Notes: a model not told the origin generated them from the sequence alone. A DNA stretch of 64,000 nt from Lycium barbarum (GCF_019175385.1 NC_083337.1:47096938-47160937); one strand, 5' to 3'; counted from the stretch's first letter, positions 31,874 to 45,304 are shown. Program-made: numbers and translations.

Positions 31874-34174
31874 TATCACGACCCAACCCCGTGGGCCATG
31901 ACTAGTGTCCGAGCTGGACACCCACATGTACCTGTTAGACATAATCAGACTGACACTATAGACAGCATGGGAAACGGTATAGACCCAAAGGTTCTCAACG
32001 TCACATATCAAGATAATATGTCCCCTGCAGAGTCTTAACCAATCACAATGAAATCAAATACACAAGCCGACGAGGCTGCCACTATATATCATTATAATAC
32101 GCAAGCCGACAAGGCTGCCACAACCAACAGAAACATCCACAACAACTGTATAGACACAGCTGATCATAATCTATTTACAACCCACACACATGTCTACAGA
32201 CCTCTAAGAGTACTAACAGTGAAATATGACGGGACAGGGCTCCGTCGTACCCCTGGACAACCATATATAAATACATCAGAAGATCTGTACCAAAGGTCTA
32301 GGCTCCGGAACAACGGAGCTCTCCAAGACAGCTGACTGGAAATCCTAAGCTGGGGGATCACTGAATCGAGAATCTGTACCTGCGGGTATGGAATGCAGCC
32401 CCTCGAAGAAAGGGGGTCAATACGGAATATGTACTGAGTATATAAACCATAAGAACATCAAGTACAGATGAATCATGAAAACCAGTCTCAATAATTGAAT
32501 GCATCTGTGGCTAACATCTGAGAATATCTGCGTAACTCTATATGACTGAAACTGACTCTACGACGTATGTTAGGAATAGATCATAATATAACTGACAGTG
32601 CTATGGAACGTACAGCCTGATCCATATATAATATAATAGTGCCGAGGAACATACGACCCGATCCATATATAATATAATAGTGCCGAGGAACGTACGGCCC
32701 GATTCATATATAATATAATAGTGCCGAGAAACGTACGGCCCGATCCATATATAATATAATATATATAAATGCATGTAAAACTCGGGAAGGGATACTCTGA
32801 ACCCCTCTGGTGACATAAGAAACTAATATGAAAAGTCTGTGGGAGTTATGGACATAAAACATAGGAGGCCAACGGTACAAATATCTCTACACTCTCTAAG
32901 AATAGAGTCTTTAGAACTCGCTTGCTCACTGTGTTCGTTCATATGATAAGGATCATGCCAAAAAGAAAGAAAGGATAACTTTACATACCTGTTATAGGTT
33001 AACCGTAGTCAAGTTCACTTCGCCGCCCCTTTAGCCTATTCGATATGAAAGTAACGCTATCATTAGTAAACTATACTTTCTAGCTTATAAACCTACAATC
33101 AATCACTTATAGGAATCATTCTTTAGTTCACACTTTCTTGATTAGGATTTTCATTAGTTACGAACTTAATGGAAATCGGGCAGCATTTCCCCTATAGGCT
33201 CGCCTAACCCGAACTTCCAATTAACCTCTTGTTATCACAGAAATACTAACAATGACAGTAATAGAGATATGCATATAAAACCCTTACAATTCAGCCCATA
33301 AACAACTCTAACAATCCAACAGCCCTTCCTAATCCTTTTCCAATCCAAATCGTTAACGTTTTAAGATTATACAGCAAACAACCCAACACACGCTTTGTAG
33401 ACGATACGTTATACACTTCTTTCTTCCAAATTTAGAATCCACATCAAGGACAACACGACCACAACATGAATAACAACATACGAACATAAATCATACTTTT
33501 AAACCTTTCAACCCACAATTTCATATAACAACAATTTCATGCAATTTCTTACTTCCAATTTCACCCAATCCAATTTTAATCCTTCCATTACAACACTATT
33601 AATACAATTATACCACAAAATAAGAAAATCTTACCTTAATTTACTCAGAGGAATTTCTACACCTATTTGCTCCAATTTCACAATTTCTTCTTCCTCAATT
33701 CAATATCCAATGTTGCTATCACCTTCTTGAACTTGCAAATCACTTGGGACTTCAAGGCAATGTTTTTTTTTTTTTTTTTAGTTAAACTTTTGTGAAATGA
33801 ATTTAATTTGCTAAGTTGTTCGTCCAACTTTATATATATGGTGTCCCTCAAATGGACACGTGCTACCCCCCTATGACTCATCAGTTTTGATTTCTTGATT
33901 TGTTATTTTTTTTAATTTACGGGTGGGGCGCACAAGCATAATTAAATTAATTAATTTTAATTAATCACTAATCCTTACTTAATAATCTAATAATAATTAA
34001 TTAGTCCCTAATCTCCAACAATATTTCTACACTAAATAAAATTTATAAACAATTTGTGTACTAATTAAAATTTGAGAATTAAAAGTTCCTATTTCATATC
34101 CAAAAATAATCCCGTCTTAACGTAAGTCGATTAGCTTGCGAATAACTCGACGTATAAAATAACGGGATATAACA
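31874..34174 (-). mobile_element. Family B 5' LTR, minus strand (2301 bp)
   Basis: Starts TATCACGACCCAACCCC (the usual TG is TA here) and ends GGGATATAACA, the reverse of TGTTATATCCC. Holds a twin-hairpin region (about 32395-32440), a 41-bp minisatellite (32609-32765), the reverse of GGTATGTAAAG (about 32983-32993) and T-runs at about 33763. Confidence 0.85.
32609..32765. repeat. Minisatellite, exact 41-bp period, four units
   Basis: Units start at 32609, 32650, 32691 and 32732, built on CGTACGGCCCGATCCATATA plus TAATATAATAGTGCCGAGGAA-like sequence. It lies about 180 bp upstream (element sense) of the twin hairpin, as does the array at 595-985. Confidence 0.93.
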
Positions 34175-34340
34175 TTTATTTCCTAAACCCTTCGTTAATC
34201 AATCCTCTTAAATTAAAGTTTATTTACTCATAAGACGTTCTTTCTTCATACGCTCCTTTACTCCCTTCTGTAATTAATCAATCAAATTTGCATTTCATTA
34301 TCACTATTAACTCAATGATATAGGGAACTCTTACCTTGAT
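34175..34340. other. Short unassigned spacer
   Basis: 166 bp of AT-rich sequence between two LTRs, no feature recognised. Its last 5 bp, TTGAT, would be the left target duplication of the element starting at 34341; the right copy is not in the window. Confidence 0.5.
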
Positions 34341-37300
34341 TGTTACACCTCAAAATTTTTTTCGTTCATGCACAGTGAATAGACTGACGAAGGGCGCGAC
34401 GTATACAATGTTTTGATAAATAAGAAATAACATTTGATGATTCTAATTGAGATTTCAAAGACATGCTAAGTAGGAGACGGAAGTTGTTAACGAAGGCAAG
34501 GCATACGTTATGTATCGGAAAGGATTCACGAGTAACGATGTATGATGATTTAATTATGCTTTGGAGTAGAGTTATAACATCCCTTAGACTGTTAATGAAG
34601 TAATAAACAAGTGTTAAGAAGGTTCCATAAGGATTGGAGATCAAACGAGTCGACGAGAACGAAATCGGAATAGCTGGGCATTATACGGCTCAACATACTG
34701 GCCGTATGTTAGGCCGTATATTTGGCCCAGATGGTCAACCTTCTCTGGATCAAATCTACGGCCAGACATACAGTCAGTACAATTTATACGGACCGTATGT
34801 TGGTCCGTAGAAATGGGTCGGGACAGATTTGAGTATTATCAATAAGGGTCCAAGTCTTATTTCATTTCATTTCCCTTCACTCCCCTTCTCTCTAAAACAT
34901 CTCTCTACACTTCTCCCACAAGATTTCAAGGGATATTAGTTATCAACTACATCAAATTAAGTGAATCAAGTGTAAGAAACCCATTAAAGTTCTTCCAAGG
35001 CAAGGAATCCAAGTGAAGGTGGAACTAGGGTTTTACTCAAATGAGGTGTTTCCACCCAAGGTTCATTCCTACACCATCTAAGGTAATATTTATGGTATTT
35101 CCATGTTGTTTAAGGTATTTGAAAGTTGAAACACTTGGATTGTAGAAGAATATAGAAAAATGGGTCATGAATGTGGGAATAGTGTCATTTTGAGTAATAG
35201 CTTGAATTGAGTCATGATTCTGGATGTGTTGTGATATGGTTAGGTTATAAATGATATTAAGGACATGGGATAAGCATTATATGTGAGAAAACTTACTAGT
35301 ATACTATGACCATGATTATGGATGAATTGATGTAGAATTGTGAAATGAGGGTAATGTAGATGAATGACAATTGTTGGTTATGATATTGTGAACGTTATTA
35401 TAAATGTTTGGGAGTTGATATACAATATGGGGAAGGTTGTATAAACAAAGGAAATGCTTTCTCTTGCAAATAAGCACGTTCCTATAATCGAGTAGCTAAT
35501 ATGAATGCGAATTTTCTTGAAGGTAGAAACATGAGCATTAAAGGAGGACAATCAACCGATGGAAATTGTTAAATGAAAGAGGTATGTAAGGCTAATCCCT
35601 TATTTCTAAGGCTTGACTCTTATGGTATGAATCCTCCTATCTTTCCATGATTTCCCTACATATCGGGAATTATGAATCTACGAGTATAAAGAGCTTCATA
35701 CGAGATAAAGAAAAGAGATACGTTACGATCATGACAATACCGATGATGAATCTAAGTCTAGAAATCCTAAAGCTCATGATACGATATTCCTACGAAGCTA
35801 ATGATCCTTATATGTTTCCTATAATATTATTTCCCTAACTCTCCATGACTTTCTTACATTCTGAGAACTATGAGTTAAAGTTGATAAAGAGCTTCTTATG
35901 AGGTAAAGATGAGAGAAATGTCATGAATACGAAAATAATGATGGTAAGTTTAAGCCTAGAGATTCTAAAGCAAGATATGATGTCTATGAAGTTAATGATC
36001 CTATTTACGATCCCTTGATGTTGTTCATGGTGTACACTCACCTTAAAATGTTAGTTCGTTCAAGGTGAGATATGATGAATATGGTCACTTCATAATGTAA
36101 TCGGGGGTCTCGACCTTATGTCACCGCGATAATGTTATAGATTGTCTATAAGCTCTAATGCATGTCCTATGACCAATGTTTCGAAAAATTACGAGTCTAT
36201 GTTCATAGAGGATTTCATATGAGATAAAGGTAAGAGATATGCCATAGATACGATGATGGTAACGATGAGCCTAAGTTAGAGATTATAAAGTCTATCATGC
36301 GATATCTTTACGAAGTTCATACTACGAATATGATACGATTTTCATAGATTGTCTTTAAATTCAAATGCATGCTCTATGAAAAGTTATGATATGTTTATGA
36401 GATATATGTGATGATAATGATGACGATGCTGATAGTGATGATGATAATGATGACGATGATAATAGTGATGACGCTAAAGATATTTATGGGATTTTATGTA
36501 TATGTACCTATGTATGGCTATTATGAAACCTCGAGCTTATATGGCTGGGTAGAATATAAAAATAATAATAATAATTATATATATTCGCGTACACCACTGC
36601 AGTTGGGTACGGATACCACTGAGCCTTGGTAGGTCCGGGTACAGATATCACTGAGCCTTGGTAGGGCCATGCACGGGACAACACTGAGCCTTGATAGGGC
36701 CAGGCACGTATAACACCAGGCATTATTATAGCTGGGTACGTAAGACACCGAACCTATATAGTCGGGTACGATACTACTATGTATTAGAATGTATGAAAAG
36801 CCTGAAGGATATGTATGTGATACTGTCGAGCCACTATGTGGCCGAATACGGATAATGTTTAATGTGTATGAGCAGATACGGTACTATGATATACATATAT
36901 GATACGATGATATATGTGCTATGATGATGCATGTACTATGGTTATATCTGACATAGGCATGAAAGGTATCCATCCTTGAAAGTTAAGCAGATTATATCTT
37001 CATATTATGTCTCATGACTTCTCTATTATGTTAATTTCATTCATGCCTTACATACTCAGTACAATATTCATACTGACGTCCATTTTCTTTGGACGCTGTG
37101 TTCATGCCCACAGGTAGACAGGGAGTCGATCCAGATTTACAGAAGCCGATAAGCAGTCTTTTGAGAGCACTCCATTATTCCGGAGGTGCCATTGATTTAC
37201 TGTTTGTGTACATATATGTTTTGGGCACGACAGGATCCTGTCCCGTCCATATGTCTAGTACTCTAGTAGAGGCTCGTAGATACGTATGTGGGGGTAGCAT

Positions 37301-37513
37301 GGTCTCACGATGTCCTTATTGTATATATTATTTTGATAGACAAAGGGCTTATGCGTATAAAGGTAATTATGTTTCCAAATGAAAAATGATTTTCCTATGA
37401 TTTGAGCATTTGATTAATGAATGAACGCTTGATGTGTACGTTGGGTAACGGTACGAGTGGTGCTCGGTGGTTAGCCCCGCGTACCCGTCATGGCCCCTAG
37501 TCGGGTCGTGACA
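34341..37513 (+). mobile_element. Family A 5' LTR of a noncoding element (3173 bp)
   Basis: TGTTACACCTC to GGTCGTGACA, followed by the primer site. Contains a palindrome cluster (34680-34810), a pyrimidine patch (about 34880-34915), GGTATGTAAGGC (about 35580), a repeat block (36600-36725) and the twin hairpin (37057-37094). The 5' and 3' LTRs differ at roughly 11 sites in the first 160 bp, so it is clearly older than the gag-only element. Confidence 0.92.
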
Positions 37514-37572
37514 AAAGTGGTATCAGAGCAGTTCAGTCCTAGGAAGTGTCTACGAGCCGTGTCTAGTAGAGT

Positions 37573-37611
37573 CTTGTTTATGGTGTATTGTGCGCCATAT
37601 CTATAAACAAG
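37573..37611 (+). other. Leader hairpin after the primer site
   Basis: Outer stem CTTGTTTAT (37573-37581) with ATAAACAAG (37603-37611), nine pairs. An alternative inner stem TATGGTG/CGCCATA allows one G-U pair. The loop has GTGCGC where the other two elements have GTGCAC. Confidence 0.6.
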
Positions 37612-40426
37612 AGGCTACAGGGCATTTAGGATGGTTACTCTTCTTTCATCTCTAAGATCGTGCAATAGAGCTAAGCCATAAGAAATGAGATTCCTTATAC
37701 TAACCGTTGATTGCAGTAGAAGAACGGTATTGACAGAAGAAAGTGATTGATGATGTTGAAGTTACAGAGGTAAGTCACTTCACTGAGACTACGTTATCAG
37801 GGTACATATTCATATGTTAATGGATTGGCTATCATAAAGGTAAGTCAGTGTTCATATGATAGAGGAAATTGATTAAATGTATCTCTTAATGATAAGTTTA
37901 GTTATAAGTTGAGAACAAAGCAAATTGAATGAATCAAGACAAAGGTAAGCGAAGGTACGAAAGATGTGTGTCGAATAAAGTAAGAATATTGAGATATGAT
38001 TGAAATATAAAGCTGAAGGATGAAAGATAAAGTAAATAGGAAGGGATAACAGGGCAGATCATTAAAGGATCAGGTATATCTCGAAGCGTGATATATGAGG
38101 TAAGTTTTGACATCTTTGTGCTTTTACTTGAAAGTAGGAGCCCTGTGTGGCTGAGATATGTCGTATATATATATTGGCCCTATGAGGCATTGCTGGTATT
38201 TGCTGCGTGCAAGTTTTGGATAGCAAGAAATATAGAGGAAGCTCTGCCGAAATTTTCCTAGAATCTGAAGGAGATAAGATTTAGCTTGTGATATGTCCTA
38301 ACGAGAAAAGATGTTATGCAAAAAGGTAATGGCAGGACAAGATTAAGTTAGGAGTATCATTGACAATTATAAGAGACGAGCTAAATATTGTTGAATTCAT
38401 AGTAACGGTAATTATGAGATCAACATTAATATGGTAAAGAGAAATGCTAGAGTAAATTAGGGAGACTAGTAGTGCTAAAACACAGCATAGAAGAGGAATG
38501 GCAACTCCAATAGAGTGTGATATTGAAGCATTGATTGGATGGACAAGTACAAGTAAAATATGACAAGTTTATTGGCGAAATAGAGTAACAACATGATTGA
38601 GACAAGGGTGTGAAGTACAAACGAGTATAACGAACGAAGATACCTTGATAAGATAACTTATGTGGAAAGTGTAATAGGGCTGATCAGAAAAAGTGCTCAT
38701 GCTTACTTCATGAGGTTTATTCTATTTCATAAGCGGGATTGCGAATGAGATCAAGAAGTGTCACTCTATAGATTTGATTATGATCGGGATATAATGAGAA
38801 CCTAACAAGAATTGTAATACAAAGTATAGCAAGGGAACGACTAAAGATGTGACATGTTCTATATTAGTAAAGAGTGAGTGCAGGTGTGAAACCAACAAGC
38901 GAGCTATGGGGCAGTAGATTGAGAAAGCTTATAAGACCTTGTTAGGGGATAGTCTAGCATAAGGGTTCCTCAATGACAGAAATGATAGCAAGCAAAAAGG
39001 GGGAAGTCAACTTGAAAAAGAAATCAGAGAAATGTGATATGGCAGAGTAGTAGTAGTTTGTGATTGGTATGATCAAGAGTATGAGTGATATCTTTAGCTG
39101 GATGTAAAGGACCAAGACTACAGAAAGATGAATAATGAAATAGGACGAGTGTTAGAAAAAGTATGAAAACAATAAGGATGAGAGGGGATGATCAGAATGA
39201 ACAAAATAAGTTTTGGAAGCGAAGAATGGATTGTATAAAGGTAATAAGATAAGTTATGGAGGAAAGAATGTAAAGGAATAAGTACGGGCATAGAAAGAAA
39301 AGGAAATATACGAAGTACGCGTGCTTAAGAAGTAGTCTTGTTATGATTAAGGGACAATGCATCTCCTACGAATATCATGTACCAAGTTAGAACGAGTAAA
39401 GTATATGAAGTAATGAGTTGAAAAGAAAAGGGTGGCCATGAGTTATGAAATTTACCATGTGACGATAAAGCGAGAGAGTAAAGCTATCATCAACGACAAA
39501 TACAATATGATTATGTTTGGTGTTGAAATCAATGTTGAGTGCAACACAAGAGTAAAAAGAGTATGAGGCATAAGGGGTATTAGTTGCGCATGAGACTTAG
39601 GCCCTGAGAAACAAAGATGACGTTACAAGTGAACTTGGAGCACCGAAGAAGAGAGCAAGTGACATTGCATAGATGGTATGGATAACTAGGCATACTAGTA
39701 TTGTGAGCATCCCTATGGGGAAAAAGTTGTTAATTGGAGCCGATTTAGACATTGACTCATAATTACCAGGTGAGCTAAGTAAAATACATCCTTGTTTGGA
39801 TTGCTATGTCGGTTCTATTACTTGATTACGAAACTGCAAGATGAGTATGTTAAGACTTCACACATGAATTATCGTAGCTATAAATTATGGGAAACAACAT
39901 GAATAAGATGTAGTATAGTAAGGGATATATGAATTCAAGATTTGATGGTGAGGCAACGGATTTGAGAATGGTACAAGTAAAACCCTTAAAGGGGGGAAGC
40001 GAGTAAAGGGAATTCAAGTGTAGAGATTTGAAACAATGGACCCTAAGATGTGGCAGATATAGACTCTACAACAAAGAGTGAGAGTTGCGCAGAAATGAGT
40101 CCAATGACTAGTAAATAAACGAACACGAATTGAGCAAGCATCTGAGAATGTACGGGAAATCATTCATGAAGACCTTGAACCACGTGACATTGAGAGCAAA
40201 TAACTCGACGGATATTGTCAAATATCGCGATGCTATACTAGGAGGGAGGCAAAGGCACTGATGCTAGAGTCGTTGTTAATGATATTGCTATTTATAAGTG
40301 ACAATTAAGAAGGGACCTAAGGTTTTCTATAGTAGAACATAAGATATGATAATCAAGGGAGAAATAAAGGAAGGAAGAGAGCATGACGAGATAAGTTACT
40401 ACAGATAGACAAAAGAGTTTAGGTAT

Positions 40427-40620
40427 ATATAATCACCGAGCCTAGCCATGGTCGGGTACGCAAAACATCGAACCTTCATGGTCGGGTATGCTATGTATAT
40501 GAATATGATTATGGATACGATATATAAATGAGTACGATTATGAATACGGATGTGGATACTTGTATATGTATAGATATGTATGTACACGAATCACGCAAGA
40601 ACAATTATGTAACTTGTAGG
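40427..40620 (+). repeat. LTR-like fragment inside the internal region
   Basis: Phrases such as CATGGTCGGGTATGCTATG and ATGAATATGATTATGGATAC parallel 5775-5850 of the A LTR but lie about 400 bp upstream of the 3' LTR. Suggests a template switch or an old LTR piece captured in the internal region. Confidence 0.6.
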
Positions 40621-40998
40621 TATTTATGTGTTACCAATGAAACCAAGTGGGTACTCAAAAGGAGGAGTAAGAGGTAAGCAAGAATAGTGTGGTCATGATA
40701 CTTCGGGTCAGTTGAAGGAAAATATATAGTGAATTAGGTTGAAATGTTGAGTTGGGATTATCGTTAAGGATAAATAGGATAATTACTTGGACTATGACAA
40801 AAGTGCATACTATATGCTTCCAACGTTAGCCCTGGGGGTGCAACAACTTACAAATGCAATAAGATATTGAATGATGAGGGGCACGACGTGATTGACAAGT
40901 CCTAGTTAGAATTGATTCATTATAAGATCATCATAACCAGTATACTTGTACAGGGTCGATTCAACATTCGAGGACGAATGTTCCCAAGGGGGGAAGAA

Positions 40999-41895
40999 TG
41001 TTACACCTCGAAAAATTTTCCGTTCATGTACAGTGAATAGACTGACGAAGGGTGTGACGTATACGACGTTTTGATAAATAAGAAATAACATTTGATGATT
41101 CTAATTGAGATTTCAAAGACATGTGAAGTAGGAGACGGTAGTTGTTAAGGAAGGCAAGGCATACGTTATGTATCGGAAAGGATTTACGAGTAATGATGTA
41201 TGATGATTTAATGATGCTTTGGAGAGAGTTATAACGTCCCTTAGATTGTTAATGAAGTGATAAACAAGTGTTAAGAAGGTTCCATGAGGATTGGAGATCA
41301 AACGAGTCGACGAGAACGAAATCGGAATAGCTGGGCATTATAAGGCCCAACATACTAGCCATATAAATTATACTGGTCGTATGTTAGGCCGTATATTTAG
41401 CCCAGATGGGCAACCTTCTCTGGACCAAATCTACGGCCAGACATACGGTCAGTATAATTTATACGGACCGTATGTTGGTCCGTAGAAATGGGACGGGACA
41501 GATTTGAGTATTATTATAAGGGTCCAAGTCTTATTTCATTTAATTTCCCTTCACTCCCCTTCTCTCTAAAACAACTTTCTACACTTCTCCCACAAGATTT
41601 CAAGGGATATTAGTGATCAACTACATCAAATTAAGTGAATCAAGTGTAAGAAACCCATTAAAGTTCATCCAAGGCAAGGAATCCAAGTGAAGGTAGAACT
41701 AGGGTTTTACTCAAATGAGGTGTTTCCACCCAAGGTTCATTGCTACACCATCTAAGGTAATATTTATGGTATTTCCATGTTTTTTAAGGTATTTTAACGT
41801 TGAAACACTTAGATTGTAGAAGAATATAGAAAAATGGGTCATGAATGTGGGAATAGTGCCATTTTGAGTAATAGCTTGAATTGAGTCGTGATTCT
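40999..41895 (+). mobile_element. Family A 3' LTR of the LARD-like element, piece 1
   Basis: Starts TGTTACACCTCG after the purine tract and matches 34341 onward. Cut at ATTCT (41891-41895). Carries the palindrome cluster (41335-41490). Pieces 2 and 3 follow after later insertions. Confidence 0.9.
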
Positions 41896-43859
41896 TGTCA
41901 CGCCCCGAACCATGTCCTGGGCGTAACACGACACTCGGTGCCTTGCTGCATATAACCGAGCAAACCACATGACTTACTGAGTCTACATAGGACATGAACT
42001 GATACAGAATATAAGATAAACATGCATGAATTGTGAAAACATGGAGTTCAATAATCATAAGTCTGAAAATATTATTTTTATTATATCATGAATGCGGAAT
42101 TATGGTAATGTAGCCATTAAGGCCAACTCAACTGAACATGACAACTGACATAAATAGAATTAAAGACACAACCCCGAATGAGATGGGGCTCACCAAAAGC
42201 TGATACGAGCAATGTCCTAACGAGCAAATCTGCTGTCCTATCAATCAATACCTGCATCGTGAAATGCAGGCCCCCGGGTAATAGAAAGGGGACATCAGCA
42301 ATTTGAATGTACTGGTATGTAAAGCAACTGAATGAAATAACATGGGACATGAAATAATAATGATAGGAACTGAAACTTGGTCATGAACATGAATATATAT
42401 ATATAACCGATCTATGGTCTGGTGCTGCGTCCTGCCAGCAGAACACTCAGTCCTTGCTAGGAAACATGAGATTTAATAAAATATGAAAGGATCCAGTCAT
42501 TATGAGAGATCTTCCGGGACCTGGGTGGAGCGATCCTCATCCTACGGTGGCTATGTAGTTTCAGGCTATCTGAAGCCTTCCTCGGTAATTAAAGCTACCT
42601 CTAAAATCATGAACATGTAAAATAAGTGGCACTTGCAGCCCATGGTTTTCATGAATATTATCTGCTTATACATGGATATCATAAATTATAGCTTGCTTGC
42701 ACGAACTTGTAATGTATAGAATTTTCTTGAAAGTAGCATAATATATCATAAACTAGCATGCATGAACCCATGGAATGAGATATATGGGTTTTTCATAGAT
42801 TACAGATAGATTCTTAATAATCATAAAGAAATATTAAGAACTAAATGATGGAATTATAACAATTCATACATAATATAATCATGGACATGGACCTATGGTT
42901 ATCATGAACATGGTATAGAAACCCTAGTTTTCGTAAAGAATCATAATTTATGGATTATGAGGCGTGGGGAAGAACAATGATGTTCCCACACGTAGATAGT
43001 AACCCTACATACCTTAGTCGCTCCAAAATTTGAATTAAAGACTTGAGCTTTGAAGAAGATTTCCAAAGTCTTGAATTATTGAACCTTGGGATGGGTTTTC
43101 TTGAAAACCCTAGTTTAGGAACAATGATTTCTTGCTTAGATTATTAAAGTATATATTAGAATTGAGTTGGAAGGGTTTACTCAAGTTAGAAAGGGATTAG
43201 GGACTTGAATTCAACCTAGAATCATGATAAAACTTACCTTGGAAGTTTCTTGAGGTTTGGGACTTGTTCTCTATGAATTTAGGGTAATTTTTCGTGAATG
43301 GGGTGTTGGGGGAAATAAACCCCAAATCTTAAATATAACTTAAAACGTGTAAACCCGACTTTTGACCTGAAACCCGACCTTTTATGCATTGGGTCCACGA
43401 CGCAAATGCATTGCGCGACCCCCTGCAGGTCCATATTCACAGAGGGTGTTTTTGTGCGATTTTCCCGCGACGCGGGTCCATCGCACGCGCCTCCACAAGC
43501 GACATGTGTCGGTTCTACACAGTGTTCGGTAAAATAGGCATGAATTCTTGTACATAGCTCTGTTATAGACCCATAATATACCGTTGGAAAGATATTTCAA
43601 AGGTATACAACCTTCATCAAGGAGGTTTTCCCAAATTCCAAAATAATAAAGGGGTTATGGTCGTTGGAAGTAAGACATTCTACAAACTCACTTGAAAACA
43701 TCCCTCGTAGAAAGGCTTCTGACTTTGATTTGTCCAAAGACTATTCTTATGACTTGATTAGTTTTAAAAACACTTCCTATAACCCTCATATTGGTTCCAT
43801 TATATTATTTATTATAATCTTATGAGTCAAACCTTCGCCCGAAGCTACGAGGTGTTACA
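41896..43859 (-). mobile_element. Family D solo LTR with target duplication ATTCT
   Basis: 1964 bp, TGTCACGCCCC...GAGGTGTTACA, flanked by ATTCT at 41891-41895 and 43860-43864. The uninterrupted site is visible in the sister LTR (about 35216, GATTCTGGATG). On the minus strand it has AAGGTAAG (about 43236), AAGGTATGTAGGG (about 43006) and a CCCC/GGGG hairpin (about 42270-42295). GCGACGC-type inverted words lie at 43395-43505. Confidence 0.93.
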
Positions 43860-43998
43860 ATTCTGGATGTGTTGTGATATGGTTAGGTTATAAATGATAT
43901 TAAGGACATGGGATAAGCATTATATGTGAGAAAACATACTAGTAAACTATGACTATGATTATGGATGAATTGAAGTAGAATTGTGAAATGAGGGTAAT
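43860..43998 (+). mobile_element. Family A 3' LTR of the LARD-like element, piece 2
   Basis: Resumes with ATTCTGGATGTGTTG and matches the sister LTR at about 35216-35360. Ends with GTAAT (43994-43998), the target duplication of the next insertion. Confidence 0.92.
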
Positions 43999-44965
43999 TG
44001 ATAACAACAAGGTTCGGGAGATCCCAAACTTACAATTAAAATATAAGAAGTGCGGAAGCAAAGAGAAAAGAATCTAAAAACTAGAAAATAAAAGATATGG
44101 GAAATTCGAAGGAACAATCCACGAATTTCCAAGAACGTAAGTTCTAAAGTCTTGACAAGATCCAAGTAACAACATATAGATTTATAGTAAGAAATCTAAC
44201 GCCTTTACTTGAGATAACAAATAAAAAACAGTAGATTCGGATCCCGACCGCTTTATGAGTAACTTAAGACAACAATTAGTATTTAGAACTAATCGCCTTC
44301 GAAAGAATACGAAAAAGAAATCAAAGATATCAAAGAAGAAATTATCTTACTACCTTGAACTAAGAACTAGTTAGGTTGAAAGATAAATCCTAAAGTAATG
44401 CCACAAAGGTTCAAAAGAACTCTCAATATAATATATTCTTCAAAATCTGATTTACAATGAATGACAATCACCCATTTATATAGTTGTAAGAAGGAGCTAG
44501 TCAAAATAGAAATAAATGGGAATTATCTTCCCTAGAAGCATAGATGACTTCCCACACTTGGACCAAGGCAGTCAACATAGATTAAAACAACCTAGAAGAC
44601 TACCCATACTTGGACCAATGCAGGTCAACACAGATAAAAAAAAACAATTAAATATTTATTCTAGAAACTAATATTTGGCCTAATTTTGGGCTGCTGGAAA
44701 CTTCTTCTTTTGGGGCTGATTTGGGCCTCATTCCATCTCACTTTGGACTTTAATTTGGGCGTCCAAATATGTGTAAGACTTGAGGAAAAAATCTGAATTG
44801 GGCTGGAGCTCTTCTTCCATCACAAGACACTTTTGAATTGTTGATTGCAGCCCATTAAGCTTGTCTTGCAATTTCCTCGTTTGAGATCTTGTCATGGGTC
44901 TTCTTGGAACTTCCAAATCATCATCCACGTCCTTCAATAATTCTGAGCTACCATGGATGCTATCA
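43999..44965 (-). repeat. LTR 1 (3' LTR) of the tandem element
   Basis: TGATAACAACAAGG...GATGCTATCA. By eye it differs from LTR 2 at six bases and a 2-bp indel, all left of about 44520, and shares the A9 run at about 44636-44644 with LTR 2. The pol C-terminus (to 44728) is encoded inside it. Confidence 0.93.
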
Positions 44966-45304
44966 TTCCCCTCTTCTTGAGATGAATTCGTCCTCGAATT
45001 TAAACCTGCATCAAATAAGGAAAGATCAGAAACATTGAAAGTAGCACTAACTTGATACTCACTAGGAAGATCAAGTTTGTAAGCATTGTCTCCAATCCTT
45101 TCAAGGACTTCAAATGGACCATCTCCTCTTGGGTCTAGTTTGGATCTTCTTTTGGCAGGAAACCTTTCCTTCCTGAAATGCACCTATACTTGATCCCCGG
45201 GCTTAAAAATAACAGATTTTCACCCCTTATTTCTCCTTAAGGCAGTCTACTCATTCTTCCGCTCAATTGCAATCTTTGTTTGTTCATGAATCTTCTTCAT
45301 CATT
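44728..45304 (-). pseudogene. Integrase C-terminus of the tandem element, copy 1, extending into the LTR
   Basis: In sense it starts right after the deletion joint in [20 protein letters not shown], has stops within about 45180-45240, then an open frame VHFRKERFPAKRRSKLD, PRGDGPFEVLERIGDNAYKLDLP, SATFNVSDLSLF (integrase GPY/F-type C-terminal domain), SSQEEGNDS across the polypurine tract, and a basic tail PRRPMTRSQTRKLQ. The last 79 or so codons lie in the LTR. In CRM elements this region carries the motif linked to centromere targeting; whether this tail is that motif is unproven. Confidence 0.82.

Larger units (their letters stand above)
37514..40998 (+). other. Noncoding internal region of a LARD-like element
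   Basis: Starts with the primer site TGGTATCAGAGCAG (from 37518) and the shared leader hairpin (37573-37611), ends with the AACATTCG hairpin and purine tract (40986-40998). In 3.5 kb between there is no gag or pol similarity and almost no ORF above 60 codons. The plus strand is strikingly purine-rich. A block at 38140-38270 resembles the pre-polypurine-tract region of coding elements, and 40427-40620 resembles LTR sequence. This is the layout of large retrotransposon derivatives (LARDs), which depend on other elements for all proteins. Confidence 0.8.
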
